64,000 nucleotides of DNA from Flavobacteriales bacterium UBA6051 (GCA_002427735.1 DIYP01000007.1:775397-839396), one strand, 5' to 3'. Positions 52,225 to 61,103 are shown, numbered from the stretch's first letter. The notes: generated by a model from the sequence alone, not told the origin. A program made the numbers and translations.

Positions 52225-54738
52225 TTAGAATTTCAAAATTCTATTTCTGTATAGGTCGGACGACACTTGATCGACCATTTGTTCTATGTCCAATTTCTTT
52301 CCAAGAAACTGTTGAATGAGTTCTGCCTGTGAGCGTGGATCTTCAATTACGCCAGAGTAAGGTACTTTCAACACTTCCACACCTGGCTCACGGTCAAACC
52401 AGTCATCGAGTTTTTTTAACTCAGTATTAAACGCTTTTTTGACTCCTTCTTTTGGCTGAACATTATTATTCTTCAACATCACGGTTTGAGAAGCAAGTAC
52501 CTCATCCAAATCTCGTGTCATAAAAACAATCTTATAGCGATAATCAACTGGAAGATGCTTCAATAATTGTGCAATCACTTTGATAACCTTTCCTTCGGCC
52601 TCTCCTACCCAATCATTGTTTTTGTGAAGTGATTTCGTTTTTTCATATTCGAAATAACCTTTTGGATTATCACTGTCTTCTTTTCGAACACCATCTGTTA
52701 ATGGCACCAAGCCTCCCGCGTTGAGCATTTGCATCATCATTGAAGTTCCTGAGCGAGGAAGTCCTGATACAATAGTGATCTCAGGGAAATCAGATGTTTC
52801 ATCGTGCCCCAGTCGCTTACTTTTTTTCTTTTCTATATTTTCTTTGGCGATTCGCGCACGTTTCAATTTAGGTCGAAGCTTTTCAGCGGTTGCATAGGCC
52901 TGATTTGCACTATCCAAATCACCCATTTTTTCCAGAATCTGGCCAATAGTATAGTGTGCATCTGGAAAGTAACGTACCAGTTCTATGCTAGTCAACCCAT
53001 GATTTAACGCATCTTCCAAAGCACCTAGACGTAAATAAACAGTTGCAAGTGCATGATGATATTTCGCATTATTCGGTTTATGCTCTATTGCTTGTTCAAA
53101 ATTCTCCTTTGCATTAGGGTATTCTTCCAAACGCATATACAGCTTACCAAGCTCAAAATAAGAAGCTCCGGCGAGGCTCTGGCGCTTACTTAATTCTTCG
53201 AGAATCTTTTTTCCCTGCGGTACCTTTCCTTCTCCAAAAAGAATTTTCGCTTCAGTTAATTGCGTCTTCGTGCGCGACTTTGGATCATTTTCACGGAGCT
53301 GTTCAAGATATTTACGCGCTGATGCATAATCTTCCTTGATCAAAGAGAGTTGCACTAAATCAACCAAAAAATGGCTAATTTCTGTTTCTTCTTGAATGAG
53401 ATCCAACAATATTTCTTCTGCCTTATCAAACTCTTGTTTCCCCATGTAGACGCGTGCCAAATTAAAGCGTAGTTCGCATTTCGTTTTATGAATTGCCTTT
53501 TCCACGTTCGAATCTGGTCGATCCACATAGCCCAACTCTATGAGTTGTTCCATAGCAGCCTGAGCGCTTAGTACATCTTCTTCAGAACCTTGTCCATGTA
53601 AACCAAAATCACCAGGTTCATTTTCCCACGAGTCAATCATTTTAATTGGAGGAAGTTCTTCAAAGGCATCCATCATAACTCGCCCATCCATGTCTGCCCC
53701 AATCGGAAGATCAAAATAATTTAGGATCGTTGGAGTAACGTCCAGTAATGAGGTGCCAAAAACATTTTGACCTTTTTTTACACCGGGTCCATTCATTACA
53801 AAGATTCCAAATTCTCTATGTTCAAGCGCTGGACCAGCATGTACATCCGGAGGTGTGAGTAATCGACTATTATCTGAAACATATCCATGATCAGACATCA
53901 CAATGACAAGTGTATCATCATCAATTAACTCTAACGTACGTTCAAGCATCATGTCTTGAAACCTGTAAGCACTATTTATTACATCTTTGAAAATTTCATA
54001 TTGCTCCTCCTGAATAGCCGGCAACTTAGGCGGATGAAATTTCATAAATGCGTGGCAGAAATGATCAATTAAGTCATAATAAATAGCCATGAAATCCCAC
54101 TCCGTATTTTCCTGCAACCATGTTGAACAAGCATGCAACGACGTATTGTGTGCCATGATTTTCACAAAAATATCTAAACTCTTTTTGTGATCATCTTCAA
54201 TTTCTTGCGCCTTTGGAATAAAAGGTAGAATATGTGCCTCAGTAAGTTCATGTGGGTGGATTCGAAACTGTGTCAATTCCTTTTCCAATGATTTCGGATG
54301 AATACTTCCCGGAGCGAGTGGCCATTCTTTTTCTTTGCCTCCGATAGCCTTTGGAAACAAATCGGAAACAACTGCTCCATTAATAGGTTCAGCAGGATGA
54401 GTTGGCCACCAACCGACCAAATTGGACTTCATTCCTTGATTATGAAAAATATTCCACAGAGCTCTTACTTTTCGTTGACGCACCGTGACTGGACGTATCT
54501 GTTGCTTTTCGGCATCGATTTCAATAAACCCTAGTACGCCATGTTTATCAGGTGTTTTGCCCGTTGCCACCGATGTCCACAACATCGGGGAATAAGGCGG
54601 GTTCATGGTGCTCAGGTTACCGCGAACTCCGCCTTTTATTAACTTTTGTAGTGTTGGCATCTTCCCTGCGGCGATCAATGGATCAATGATCTGCCAATCA
54701 GCTGCGTCCCAACCAATGACCAGCACTTTTTTACTCAT
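52225..54738 (-). CDS. Phosphodiesterase/phosphatase - TPR - sulfotransferase fusion
   Basis: 837 residues in three parts. Residues 1 to about 390: alkaline-phosphatase superfamily (nucleotide pyrophosphatase/phosphodiesterase type), 'VLVIGWDAADWQIIDPLIAAGKMPTLQKL', 'PPYSPMLWTSVATGKTPDKHGVLGF', 'VIVMSDHGY'. Residues about 430-640: TPR repeats ('YFELGKLYMRLEEYPNAKENFEQAIEHKPNNAKYHHALATVYLRLG'). Residues 653-837: sulfotransferase fold with PAPS-binding-like 'VSGLPRSGTSMMMQML' and 'FMTRDLDEVLASQT'. No signal peptide. Its ATG overlaps the stop of a 45-residue gene. A sulfo- or phospho-group metabolism role is inferred only. Confidence 0.88.
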   Translation of the reverse strand: MSKKVLVIGWDAADWQIIDPLIAAGKMPTLQKLIKGGVRGNLSTMNPPYSPMLWTSVATGKTPDKHGVLGFIEIDAEKQQIRPVTVRQRKVRALWNIFHNQGMKSNLVGWWPTHPAEPINGAVVSDLFPKAIGGKEKEWPLAPGSIHPKSLEKELTQFRIHPHELTEAHILPFIPKAQEIEDDHKKSLDIFVKIMAHNTSLHACSTWLQENTEWDFMAIYYDLIDHFCHAFMKFHPPKLPAIQEEQYEIFKDVINSAYRFQDMMLERTLELIDDDTLVIVMSDHGYVSDNSRLLTPPDVHAGPALEHREFGIFVMNGPGVKKGQNVFGTSLLDVTPTILNYFDLPIGADMDGRVMMDAFEELPPIKMIDSWENEPGDFGLHGQGSEEDVLSAQAAMEQLIELGYVDRPDSNVEKAIHKTKCELRFNLARVYMGKQEFDKAEEILLDLIQEETEISHFLVDLVQLSLIKEDYASARKYLEQLRENDPKSRTKTQLTEAKILFGEGKVPQGKKILEELSKRQSLAGASYFELGKLYMRLEEYPNAKENFEQAIEHKPNNAKYHHALATVYLRLGALEDALNHGLTSIELVRYFPDAHYTIGQILEKMGDLDSANQAYATAEKLRPKLKRARIAKENIEKKKSKRLGHDETSDFPEITIVSGLPRSGTSMMMQMLNAGGLVPLTDGVRKEDSDNPKGYFEYEKTKSLHKNNDWVGEAEGKVIKVIAQLLKHLPVDYRYKIVFMTRDLDEVLASQTVMLKNNNVQPKEGVKKAFNTELKKLDDWFDREPGVEVLKVPYSGVIEDPRSQAELIQQFLGKKLDIEQMVDQVSSDLYRNRILKF

Positions 54739-54872
54739 TTCTTCTTTTGATTAACGTCGTTTTTGTCGCGTGCACCGCGCCAGGCAATTATTCCTTTATG
54801 GCCATAAGCCAATAGTCCCAATGAACCCCGAACCGGAATTTCATACGTTACATTTTTCACAGATTTCTTCAT
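54735..54872 (-). CDS. 45-residue protein coupled to the phosphatase-sulfotransferase gene
   Basis: ATG at 54872-54870 opens a 45-codon frame ending with TGA at 54737-54735, in an ATGA overlap with the next gene. It begins MKKSVKNVTYEIPVRGSLGL and continues LLAYGHKGIIAWRGARDK, then a Lys-rich tail. Codon use and the start/stop overlap point to a real gene. No signal peptide; a short hydrophobic stretch in the middle. Family unknown to me. Confidence 0.6.
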   Translation of the reverse strand: MKKSVKNVTYEIPVRGSLGLLAYGHKGIIAWRGARDKNDVNQKKK

Positions 54873-54991
54873 TTCGCTTTGCCCTATTTAACGATAAAGG
54901 TAGAATATAATTTGTACCTTGCGATCACTTAGTTTTAATATAACGTTTACATATTTTTTACACTATCTAATTAACAAATTACCTACTGCTT

Positions 54992-56947
54992 ATGAGTAAA
55001 AAAGATACTAAAGACTTAAAGAAACGTCTGGCCAATTATGGTCTATTAGCTGCCGCAATAACTGGCGCCAATGAAGCCGATGCAGCCATTATTTATACGG
55101 ATATTGTTCCTGATTTTGCAGGAGGACTTGGAAGTGAATACTTCCTCGACCTTGATAATAATGCTGTGAATGACTTCAGAATTTGGCATAACGGTTCTTC
55201 GAATCTATATATTTCTCCGTTGACGGCAACGAATGAAGTACTGGGTTCTGGTGGAGTAACATACGCCTATCCATTCAACCTTGCTGCCAGTGCTCCAATC
55301 AGTTCTGGTGCCGGTGGTTGGTTCAACAATGGTTTTTCTGGTGGTTTCCAGTCTTTGAACTATGGTTCATGTTCATATGGTAATTTCTGTTCTGTTGTAG
55401 ACGGATATATCGGATTGCGATTTGACATTGGTGGAAACATTCATTACGGATGGGTGCGCATAGATGTTGATGCTGCAGGTAACGTATGGTCTGTCAAGGA
55501 CTATGCATATGAAACTATTGCAGGAACTGCAATCGGCGCGGGTGAGATGGTAAGTGTACCTGTAGCCACTCCGGCCTCTGCTGTTATTGGAAGCGATATT
55601 GCTGATAATTCAAACGGATTAGACCTGCAAGTGGATTTCAATGCTGGTATGGATGAAACAACTATTAGCGAATACCGCTTAATGGCGGTTGAAGCTTCTC
55701 AGGTTGGAACATTTGATCAAACAGCGGCAGAAGCAGTAATGGCGGCTAACTATATCGCCGTTCTTCCTGATGGAAGTATGTCGTACACAGAAGTATTTAC
55801 AGCAGCTTCGACAGATACGGATGGTAATCCTATTGTTATTGGACAGCCATACAGAATCTACATTCTAAATATGGCAGATGGCGTTAATGCTATGGTGAAT
55901 ACCTTATCCGGGGCTGCCGCAGACGTGACATTGAACACGACAGCTGATATCGGATTGTCAGTTGTTGGAAGTGATGTTGGTGACGCTGCAAACGCAACAG
56001 ATTTACAAGTTGATTTTGACGCTGCTGCAAATGAAGCAGGTATTGCTGAATATCGTGTGATTGCAGTTAAGAGTGGTACAACTTTCGACCTGGCGGCTGC
56101 TCAAGCGCTAATGGCGCCAGCTTATGAAGCTGTGACTCCAGCTGGAGGTAGTTACATGGTTGGTTTCGATGCAGCTACTACTGATTCTGATGGAGATCCA
56201 ATTGTTTTAGCACAGCCATATACTATTTATGTGTATAGTGTTGCAGACGGGACAACTGCCAATATTGACAACCTAACAATGTCAGCAACTGACGTGACTC
56301 TGGATGTTGCCACTCAGCCTGCCGTAACAATTTATGGTTCCGATATTGCAGATAATGGCAATGGGCTCGATTTACAAGTTAACTTTAATCCTCCATCAAA
56401 TCCTCAAGGGATATTGGCCTATAGAATCATTGCTGTGAAATCAAGTGCAGCTGGTTCATTTACACAGTCAATGGGTGAAGCATTGCCTTCAACAGCATGG
56501 ATGTCACAAATTCATACTGGTGCGCCTTTCTATGCTGTGGTATTTGAAGCTGGTAAAACGGACTCAGATGGTGACTTGATTACAGAAAATCAGCCATATA
56601 CTATTTTCGTAATTACTTATGCGAATCAGCAACAAGCAACGGCAAACTCAATGTCAAGCTCTACGAATGACATAACACTCATTAGTTATGTAGGCTTGGA
56701 TGAAAATTCTTTATCCTCCATTTCTGCTCATACAAATGGTGAAGGCATCGTGATTAATACACCAGAAGAATTGCTTACTTCAAAATTGAATGTTTCATTA
56801 GTAAATATTCAAGGGCAAGTAGTTGGTTCGGCATCACTTGTTGATACCAAAACTACCATTAATGCTCAGGGACTTGTATCAGGCATGTACTTTGTCAGAT
56901 TCACGAGTGAAGCTGGACATGAACGAACAATTAAATTGTATTTATAG
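54992..56947 (+). CDS. Repeat-containing surface protein with T9SS type A sorting domain
   Basis: 651 residues. N-terminus 'LLAAAITGANEADAAIIY' serves as a signal sequence; an N-terminal domain of about 190 residues with 'DLDNNAVNDFRIWHN' follows. Three repeats of about 120 residues (each with 'GSDI(A/G)D...DLQVDF', 'EYR', 'AVKSS' and 'DSDGDPI...QPYTIYV'), about residues 195-565, and a C-terminal sorting domain ('LVNIQGQVVGSASL..TTINAQGLVSGMYFVRFTSEAG...IKLYL'). Exported by the type IX system and anchored or released at the cell surface. Confidence 0.88.
   Translation: MSKKDTKDLKKRLANYGLLAAAITGANEADAAIIYTDIVPDFAGGLGSEYFLDLDNNAVNDFRIWHNGSSNLYISPLTATNEVLGSGGVTYAYPFNLAASAPISSGAGGWFNNGFSGGFQSLNYGSCSYGNFCSVVDGYIGLRFDIGGNIHYGWVRIDVDAAGNVWSVKDYAYETIAGTAIGAGEMVSVPVATPASAVIGSDIADNSNGLDLQVDFNAGMDETTISEYRLMAVEASQVGTFDQTAAEAVMAANYIAVLPDGSMSYTEVFTAASTDTDGNPIVIGQPYRIYILNMADGVNAMVNTLSGAAADVTLNTTADIGLSVVGSDVGDAANATDLQVDFDAAANEAGIAEYRVIAVKSGTTFDLAAAQALMAPAYEAVTPAGGSYMVGFDAATTDSDGDPIVLAQPYTIYVYSVADGTTANIDNLTMSATDVTLDVATQPAVTIYGSDIADNGNGLDLQVNFNPPSNPQGILAYRIIAVKSSAAGSFTQSMGEALPSTAWMSQIHTGAPFYAVVFEAGKTDSDGDLITENQPYTIFVITYANQQQATANSMSSSTNDITLISYVGLDENSLSSISAHTNGEGIVINTPEELLTSKLNVSLVNIQGQVVGSASLVDTKTTINAQGLVSGMYFVRFTSEAGHERTIKLYL
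55570..56690 (+). repeat. Three tandem repeats of about 370 bases in the T9SS protein gene
   Basis: Units begin near 55575, 55955 and 56320, each starting with a 'GSD(I/V)' codon set and encoding the same order of motifs. Similarity is clear in protein, weaker in DNA. Confidence 0.6.
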
Positions 56948-56962
56948 GATCAATTAATTGAT

Positions 56963-57001
56963 AAAAAAAAAAGCCGCTGTCTATTGGACAGCGGCTTTTT
57001 T
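56963..57001. terminator. Bidirectional intrinsic terminator
   Basis: GCCGCTGTC (56973-56981) and GACAGCGGC (56987-56995) form a 9-bp stem flanked by an A run and a T run, between the convergent T9SS and muramidase genes. Confidence 0.9.
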
Positions 57002-57018
57002 GATAGACCTTCTTTTTA

Positions 57019-57900
57019 TCAGGGAGCGAATTTTTTATCAAAAGCATTCAAACGATTCAACCAACCTTGCAGGAAGCGCTGATTATTCTGGTATCTCTGC
57101 TTTTGGGCAGGAGTTCTGCCATTATCAGGGTTTGATATATAACGAAAAAATGCTTCTCTCGCTGCCAAACATTTATTGAATAGTTGCTTTGGGTTTTGCG
57201 CATTAATCGCTCCTAAGGTATTCGGACCAATAATTCCATCTTTAGCAACGCCAACAACTCCTTGCATTTGCTTTATGGCGGTCACAGGGCCTGACCCCCA
57301 CCCCCAACTTACCAGTGTAAAAGCAATTGGAGTCGACTTTATACTATCCGCTTTAACAGTGTCCCAGTAACGCTTTTTAAAAATGATTCCCCAATCCTTA
57401 TCACTCATAGCAAAAAAACCTGCATCATCATTTGTCCCGAAATTTGCCACCCACACCTTGTATGTGATCCCCTTATTTGTATGCCAACCTGTTTTTCCGT
57501 CGTATGGAGTTGGACATGGATAAGCACTTGCCGAATCTTTTGGATCCCGACTAAGTCCTCCTTCCTTTTCTTTAAAGAAGACAACAAGTGGCATATATCT
57601 TTCTGTTGAATCATTTGAATCATTAGAAGAGTTGTTTTCAACAGAAGGATCACCCGCACTGGAGTCCTCAGAAGAGCTACCGGATGTTACCGTTCCATTG
57701 TCATCATCAGATGCATTTGCATTTCTAGGGTCACCCTGCAAATAAAAGCCAAATACTGTGTAAACTGCTCCTGAAGTATCTCCACCTGGGTAGCCATCTA
57801 CTTTCAAGTCGATTCCAGGAAAGTCATTCAGAAAAGCCTGTAATTTTTTTGCAGCCTCCGTTTTATCACTGGTTGAATAGATAATCAATGGTTGTGACAT
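57019..57900 (-). CDS. GH108-like muramidase with PG_binding_3 tail
   Basis: 293 residues. Residues 1-55 an alpha/beta segment, residues 60-100 a Ser/Asp/Asn linker, then the lysozyme-like domain: 'FKEKEGGLSRDPKDSASAYPCP' with candidate catalytic Glu113 in the EGG motif, 'TNKGITYKVW' and 'FKKRYWDTVKADSI', followed by 'GVAKDGIIGPNTLGAINAQNPKQLFNKCLAAREAFFRYI', a PG_binding_3-type region. Matches the N-acetylmuramidase (GH108) family. No signal peptide, unlike a typical secreted wall hydrolase, so export may rely on another system or lysis. Promoter at 57928-57956. Confidence 0.82.
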   Translation of the reverse strand: MSQPLIIYSTSDKTEAAKKLQAFLNDFPGIDLKVDGYPGGDTSGAVYTVFGFYLQGDPRNANASDDDNGTVTSGSSSEDSSAGDPSVENNSSNDSNDSTERYMPLVVFFKEKEGGLSRDPKDSASAYPCPTPYDGKTGWHTNKGITYKVWVANFGTNDDAGFFAMSDKDWGIIFKKRYWDTVKADSIKSTPIAFTLVSWGWGSGPVTAIKQMQGVVGVAKDGIIGPNTLGAINAQNPKQLFNKCLAAREAFFRYISNPDNGRTPAQKQRYQNNQRFLQGWLNRLNAFDKKFAP

Positions 57901-57927
57901 AGCGTTTAATTAAAGTTAGTTCGTTGC

Positions 57928-57956
57928 AAGATACTTGGAAGTCTATCTACTGTCAA
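57928..57956 (-). promoter_or_regulatory. Sigma-70-like promoter of the muramidase gene
   Basis: On the minus strand TTGACA (57956-57951), 17-base spacer, TATCTT (57933-57928). ATG is 28 bases past the -10 box. The spacing is textbook, unlike the Bacteroidota TAnnTTTG boxes elsewhere here. The gap 57901-58183 holds this and the promoter of the next gene; no other signal was seen. Confidence 0.5.
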
Positions 57957-58151
57957 CAAATTTGTACGGTATCATTCAGGTACTTTTCGCACTTTTTAAG
58001 AAAAAATCTATCCTGGCGTGCTAAAAAACCTCTTTTCATCATTTGAAATAAAAAACACTTCTCTTATATATCAATAGATTCAAGAACAGTCATAACGTAA
58101 GCAAATGCTTTATATAATAACAATAAATAAAAATATATGATTGTGTTGCCG

Positions 58152-58159
58152 TACTTTTG
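58152..58159 (+). promoter_or_regulatory. TAnnTTTG -7 box
   Basis: TACTTTTG at 58152-58159. ATG 58184 follows 24 bases later. This settles the start of the next gene, since an in-frame TTG at 58157 lies inside the box. Confidence 0.5.
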
Positions 58160-58183
58160 ATTCAACAATTTAATCGTCAAGTT

Positions 58184-58489
58184 ATGCACACGAACGGAGA
58201 AGTTAACAAGACAAGCATCGAAAGTTTAATTCCAATCTATACAGATTTATTTGAGCCAAAAGAAGCCATGGAAATGGTAAAAAAAATCATTGAGGATCAA
58301 ATCAACACCTATAAGGTGATGGCTCTTTCTGATTGGATTAAGAATCATGATGTAGATCAGTCTAACTATGAAGAAAAGATCAACGAACTTCAAAAGATGA
58401 AGGCTTCTTTACCAAAGATGATAACTACTCCTGAAAAGTTCAAAACTCAAAAAAATACGCCAAGCTACACGTTAAAAGTCGTAAGGTAG
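58184..58489 (+). CDS. Hypothetical small helical protein
   Basis: 101 residues, charged and helical ('EAMEMVKKIIEDQINTYKVMALSDWIKNHDVDQSNYEEKINELQKMKASLP'), with a basic C-terminus. No membrane segment or signal peptide. Family not recognised. It stands alone with its own promoter. Confidence 0.6.
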   Translation: MHTNGEVNKTSIESLIPIYTDLFEPKEAMEMVKKIIEDQINTYKVMALSDWIKNHDVDQSNYEEKINELQKMKASLPKMITTPEKFKTQKNTPSYTLKVVR

Positions 58490-58523
58490 CTTCTTCCTAA
58501 ATCAATAACGTACTTCTCTTCCG

Positions 58524-59378
58524 TTAGGGATTACAAATGTCACAATACATGGGATCTTCAAATCGGATATCTCTAGGAAACATTTTCTTTTCTGTATGCT
58601 CACACTTAACACAACTATAAGTGTAACTTAAAGAAGACCTTGTCGGAAAACCACATTGTGAACACGGTAATCCGGGATTCACTTTTGAAATCCAAAAACC
58701 TGGTAAAGCACAAGAAGGACATTGCGACTCGATTCTCTTGAGTAATTCGACCCCAGCTTCTCTAATTACTTCCATTCGCTTCGGATTATTCATAGCACGC
58801 ATATCTGTCTCCACAAATACCGAATCAGTATTCGTTTTAAGCTTCTTGAACCTATCTACAAGTTCTTCCTGAGAAAATAAATCCATATATACTTCGCTGT
58901 AATCATCCTCACTGCGGCGCATGACAACTCCATGCTCTGGGAAACCAATTTCCTCAGCGAAAACAAGTAATTCTTTCTGATTATCTATGATTGCCGAATT
59001 TAAGTTCGTGGAAGTGCTTAATGATTTTGCTGCTATCTCAATGTCATTTTTGAAATCCTTCAACAACAAAATTTCCTCATCGGCTTGAGTAAAAAATAAA
59101 GTAGGATGATTCCCAAATGAACCCTCGCTAGCTAACACCAAATCACATCCTACCAGTTCATTTGCCAATCGACATTTATCTCTTGCTGTTTCCAACGGAT
59201 TTTTCTCACGTTTTACTGATCCCGAAAAAGTACCGAGAACATCTGTATCTAAAGAACTTGGCACAAATACATGTACACCAAGCGCTGCTTCAAGCAAAGG
59301 GGCTAATACTTTTTCTTTTTGATGCTTGGTCGCAATGCAAAGATCACGTCCTTCGAAATAATCACTTCGTTTTTTCAT
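58524..59378 (-). CDS. DUF6671 family protein with zinc ribbons
   Basis: 284 residues. 'CIATKHQKEKVLAPLLEAALGVHVFVPSSLDTDVLGTFSG' and 'CDLVLASEGSFGNHPTLFFTQADEEILLL' match the family. The C-terminal region has three CxxC pairs and further Cys (CPSC, CSQC, CVKC, CDIC), suggesting two zinc ribbons. Function unknown. Its start overlaps the end of the small membrane protein gene upstream. Confidence 0.8.
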   Translation of the reverse strand: MKKRSDYFEGRDLCIATKHQKEKVLAPLLEAALGVHVFVPSSLDTDVLGTFSGSVKREKNPLETARDKCRLANELVGCDLVLASEGSFGNHPTLFFTQADEEILLLKDFKNDIEIAAKSLSTSTNLNSAIIDNQKELLVFAEEIGFPEHGVVMRRSEDDYSEVYMDLFSQEELVDRFKKLKTNTDSVFVETDMRAMNNPKRMEVIREAGVELLKRIESQCPSCALPGFWISKVNPGLPCSQCGFPTRSSLSYTYSCVKCEHTEKKMFPRDIRFEDPMYCDICNP

Positions 59379-59550
59379 TCTCCTGAGCTATCTCCTCTTT
59401 TGCTGAAAATCGATAGAGCGCTAACGAAGATACGACGATTAATAATGCAGCGTAGAATTCACTGGCAAAAGCCAAAGTACTGTTCATGCTTAACCAAATG
59501 ACTGCAAGAATGGCAACAACGGAAACAATATCTTTTAAAGTACTTGACAT
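59362..59550 (-). CDS. Small membrane protein
   Basis: 62 residues with two hydrophobic segments (residues 6-24 and 29-46) and a charged tail rich in Glu and Lys. No family recognised. It lies nine bases after the CutA-like gene and overlaps the DUF6671 gene by 17 bases, so it appears to be part of one operon. Confidence 0.55.
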   Translation of the reverse strand: MSSTLKDIVSVVAILAVIWLSMNSTLAFASEFYAALLIVVSSLALYRFSAKEEIAQENEKTK

Positions 59551-59559
59551 AAGTAGTAA

Positions 59560-59871
59560 TTACCTGGCTTGTGTACCACCCTGAACAAAGTGATAGAAGT
59601 AATCGTTGGTTTGAGTGATTGGAAGTGTGAAGACAGGGACATCCTTCCCTAACCTGCTCGTGACGTACTCACAGATCTCCTTAAATAAAAGGGCTTTTGT
59701 TTGCAGCGTAAGTACTGTATGGATAGTATTCTTTACCTCTCCTTTATCCAATACAAAGTAACGGTTATCAATATCAATTGAAGTGCTAGCCGCCAGTCCT
59801 CTTTGCAAGAATTCTTTGGCCAGTTCTTCGGCTAGTTCAGTGGAATCGAGATAAAGAATGGCATTAATCAT
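59560..59871 (-). CDS. cutA: CutA-like (PII-fold) protein
   Basis: 103 residues from ATG 59871; an upstream in-frame ATG at 59901 adds an unlikely Cys-rich lead. 'INAILYLDSTELAEELAKEFLQRGLAASTSIDIDNRYFVLDKGEVKNTIHTVLTLQTKALLFKEICEYV' followed by 'DVPVFTLPITQTNDYFYHFVQ' fits CutA1, a trimeric ferredoxin-like fold related to PII signal proteins. It lies behind the LysR gene whose divergent partner is the bicarbonate permease. Confidence 0.75.
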   Translation of the reverse strand: MINAILYLDSTELAEELAKEFLQRGLAASTSIDIDNRYFVLDKGEVKNTIHTVLTLQTKALLFKEICEYVTSRLGKDVPVFTLPITQTNDYFYHFVQGGTQAR

Positions 59872-59959
59872 TGGATCGCTTTTACAGCAAATATCCAACA
59901 ACTATTTCATAAAACATTATTTATATTTTATATAAAAACAATAACAAAAGGTTATCTAT

Positions 59960-60883
59960 CTACTCAATGTGCTTCTGCACCCAAGCAAAGGTTTCTTTTT
60001 CTATTCGCTCCTTATTTTCTTCAATGAAGTCAATTAAGGCCGATTGAGCTGGAGTCAATTTTTTGGCCGTGCTATATATCAAATTCCACTTGGTTACGAC
60101 AGGCAAACCTTTCATAGGGAAAATTCTTATGTTTTCGCTGCTAATAGAAGAACGAAGTCCAATGAGTGGCATAATAGAAAACCCAATCCCGGCATTCACA
60201 GCCTGCTTAACTGCTTCATTTGATACTAACTCCATTGATTTTGAAATGTCCACTTTATTTTTTGTCAAAAACTCTTCCATAGCCTTACGCGTAGCAGATC
60301 CTTCTTCTCTGAATAGTAGCGTTTGATCAGACAATTCCGATGTCTTTTTAACCTTTCCCTCATAAATACTGCTCCCAGTCATGTATAAATGATTATCCAT
60401 TAAGGTCACTTTATTGACCTCGATATCTTCTGGTAAAACGGAAACCAGGGAAAAGTCGCTCTCATTATTAATCAAGCCCTGGACAACTTTATTCTTATTT
60501 GATACATCTAATGATATTTCAACTCCGGGATGCAAATCCATAAAAGGTTTTAAAAAATATGGCATCACATACTTACCGGTTGATACTACAGAGATTTTAA
60601 TTCTTCCTGTTAATAATCCTTTGTATTGATCAACCATGAAACGAATTCCGTCCGCTTCCTCCAGGATTCGCTGACTGCGTTTAGCAATCTCTTTTCCAAA
60701 ATCAGTAATGTATAGCTGACGACCTATTACTTCTGTCAATGGTAAATCAAACTGATCTTGTAATTTTTTCAGCTGAATTGAAACCGCCGGTTGTGTCAAA
60801 TATAGCTCCTCAGCAGCCTTCGTAATGCTTTGGCATTCCGCGACTTTCAAGAAGATCTTCAACTGGTGCAAAGTGTAATGCAT
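59960..60883 (-). CDS. LysR-family transcription regulator
   Basis: 307 residues. N-terminal helix-turn-helix 'LKIFLKVAECQSITKAAEELYLTQPAVSIQLKKLQDQFDLPL' and a periplasmic-binding-protein-like effector domain. The layout is close to CbbR/CynR type. Divergent from the bicarbonate permease gene, so it is the likely regulator of that gene; a dyad at 60941-60974 could be its operator. Confidence 0.94.
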   Translation of the reverse strand: MHYTLHQLKIFLKVAECQSITKAAEELYLTQPAVSIQLKKLQDQFDLPLTEVIGRQLYITDFGKEIAKRSQRILEEADGIRFMVDQYKGLLTGRIKISVVSTGKYVMPYFLKPFMDLHPGVEISLDVSNKNKVVQGLINNESDFSLVSVLPEDIEVNKVTLMDNHLYMTGSSIYEGKVKKTSELSDQTLLFREEGSATRKAMEEFLTKNKVDISKSMELVSNEAVKQAVNAGIGFSIMPLIGLRSSISSENIRIFPMKGLPVVTKWNLIYSTAKKLTPAQSALIDFIEENKERIEKETFAWVQKHIE

Positions 60884-60940
60884 ATATATTTATTTATAGC
60901 TTGTATTAGACAATTAAATAAAAGTTAATGATTAAAATTA

Positions 60941-60974
60941 TTCAAATTTGTCGGAAAAACAAGAATTATTTGAA
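60941..60974. promoter_or_regulatory. Possible LysR operator (inverted repeat)
   Basis: TTCAAAT (60941-60947) and ATTTGAA (60968-60974) are inverted around a 20-base centre, in the region between the divergent LysR and permease genes. A second dyad, GTTCA-TT-TGAAC, is at 61020-61031. Confidence 0.4.
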
Positions 60975-61100
60975 ATGAATCTTAATAAGGAAAATAAACG
61001 GACTGCAAATGAATCTCTGGTTCATTTGAACAATGCCAATCAAGGGACTTGTGAGACTGAAATTCCTTTACTAACAAACGATCATAATTGTACGATTTAA
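60975..61100 (+). CDS. Possible 41-residue protein upstream of sbtA
   Basis: ATG 60975 to TAA 61098-61100, three bases before the permease ATG. The peptide starts MNLNKENKRTANESLVHLN and is hydrophilic with two Cys. The short gap to sbtA suggests translation coupling or a leader. The A/T-rich DNA and a palindrome inside it keep the call weak. Confidence 0.35.
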   Translation: MNLNKENKRTANESLVHLNNANQGTCETEIPLLTNDHNCTI

Positions 61101-61103
61101 GCG

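Noticed and set aside
59560..59871. The PII-fold gene beside sbtA as a true SbtB
   Set aside because: Sequence follows the CutA1 pattern and lacks SbtB-type motifs; kept as CutA-like.
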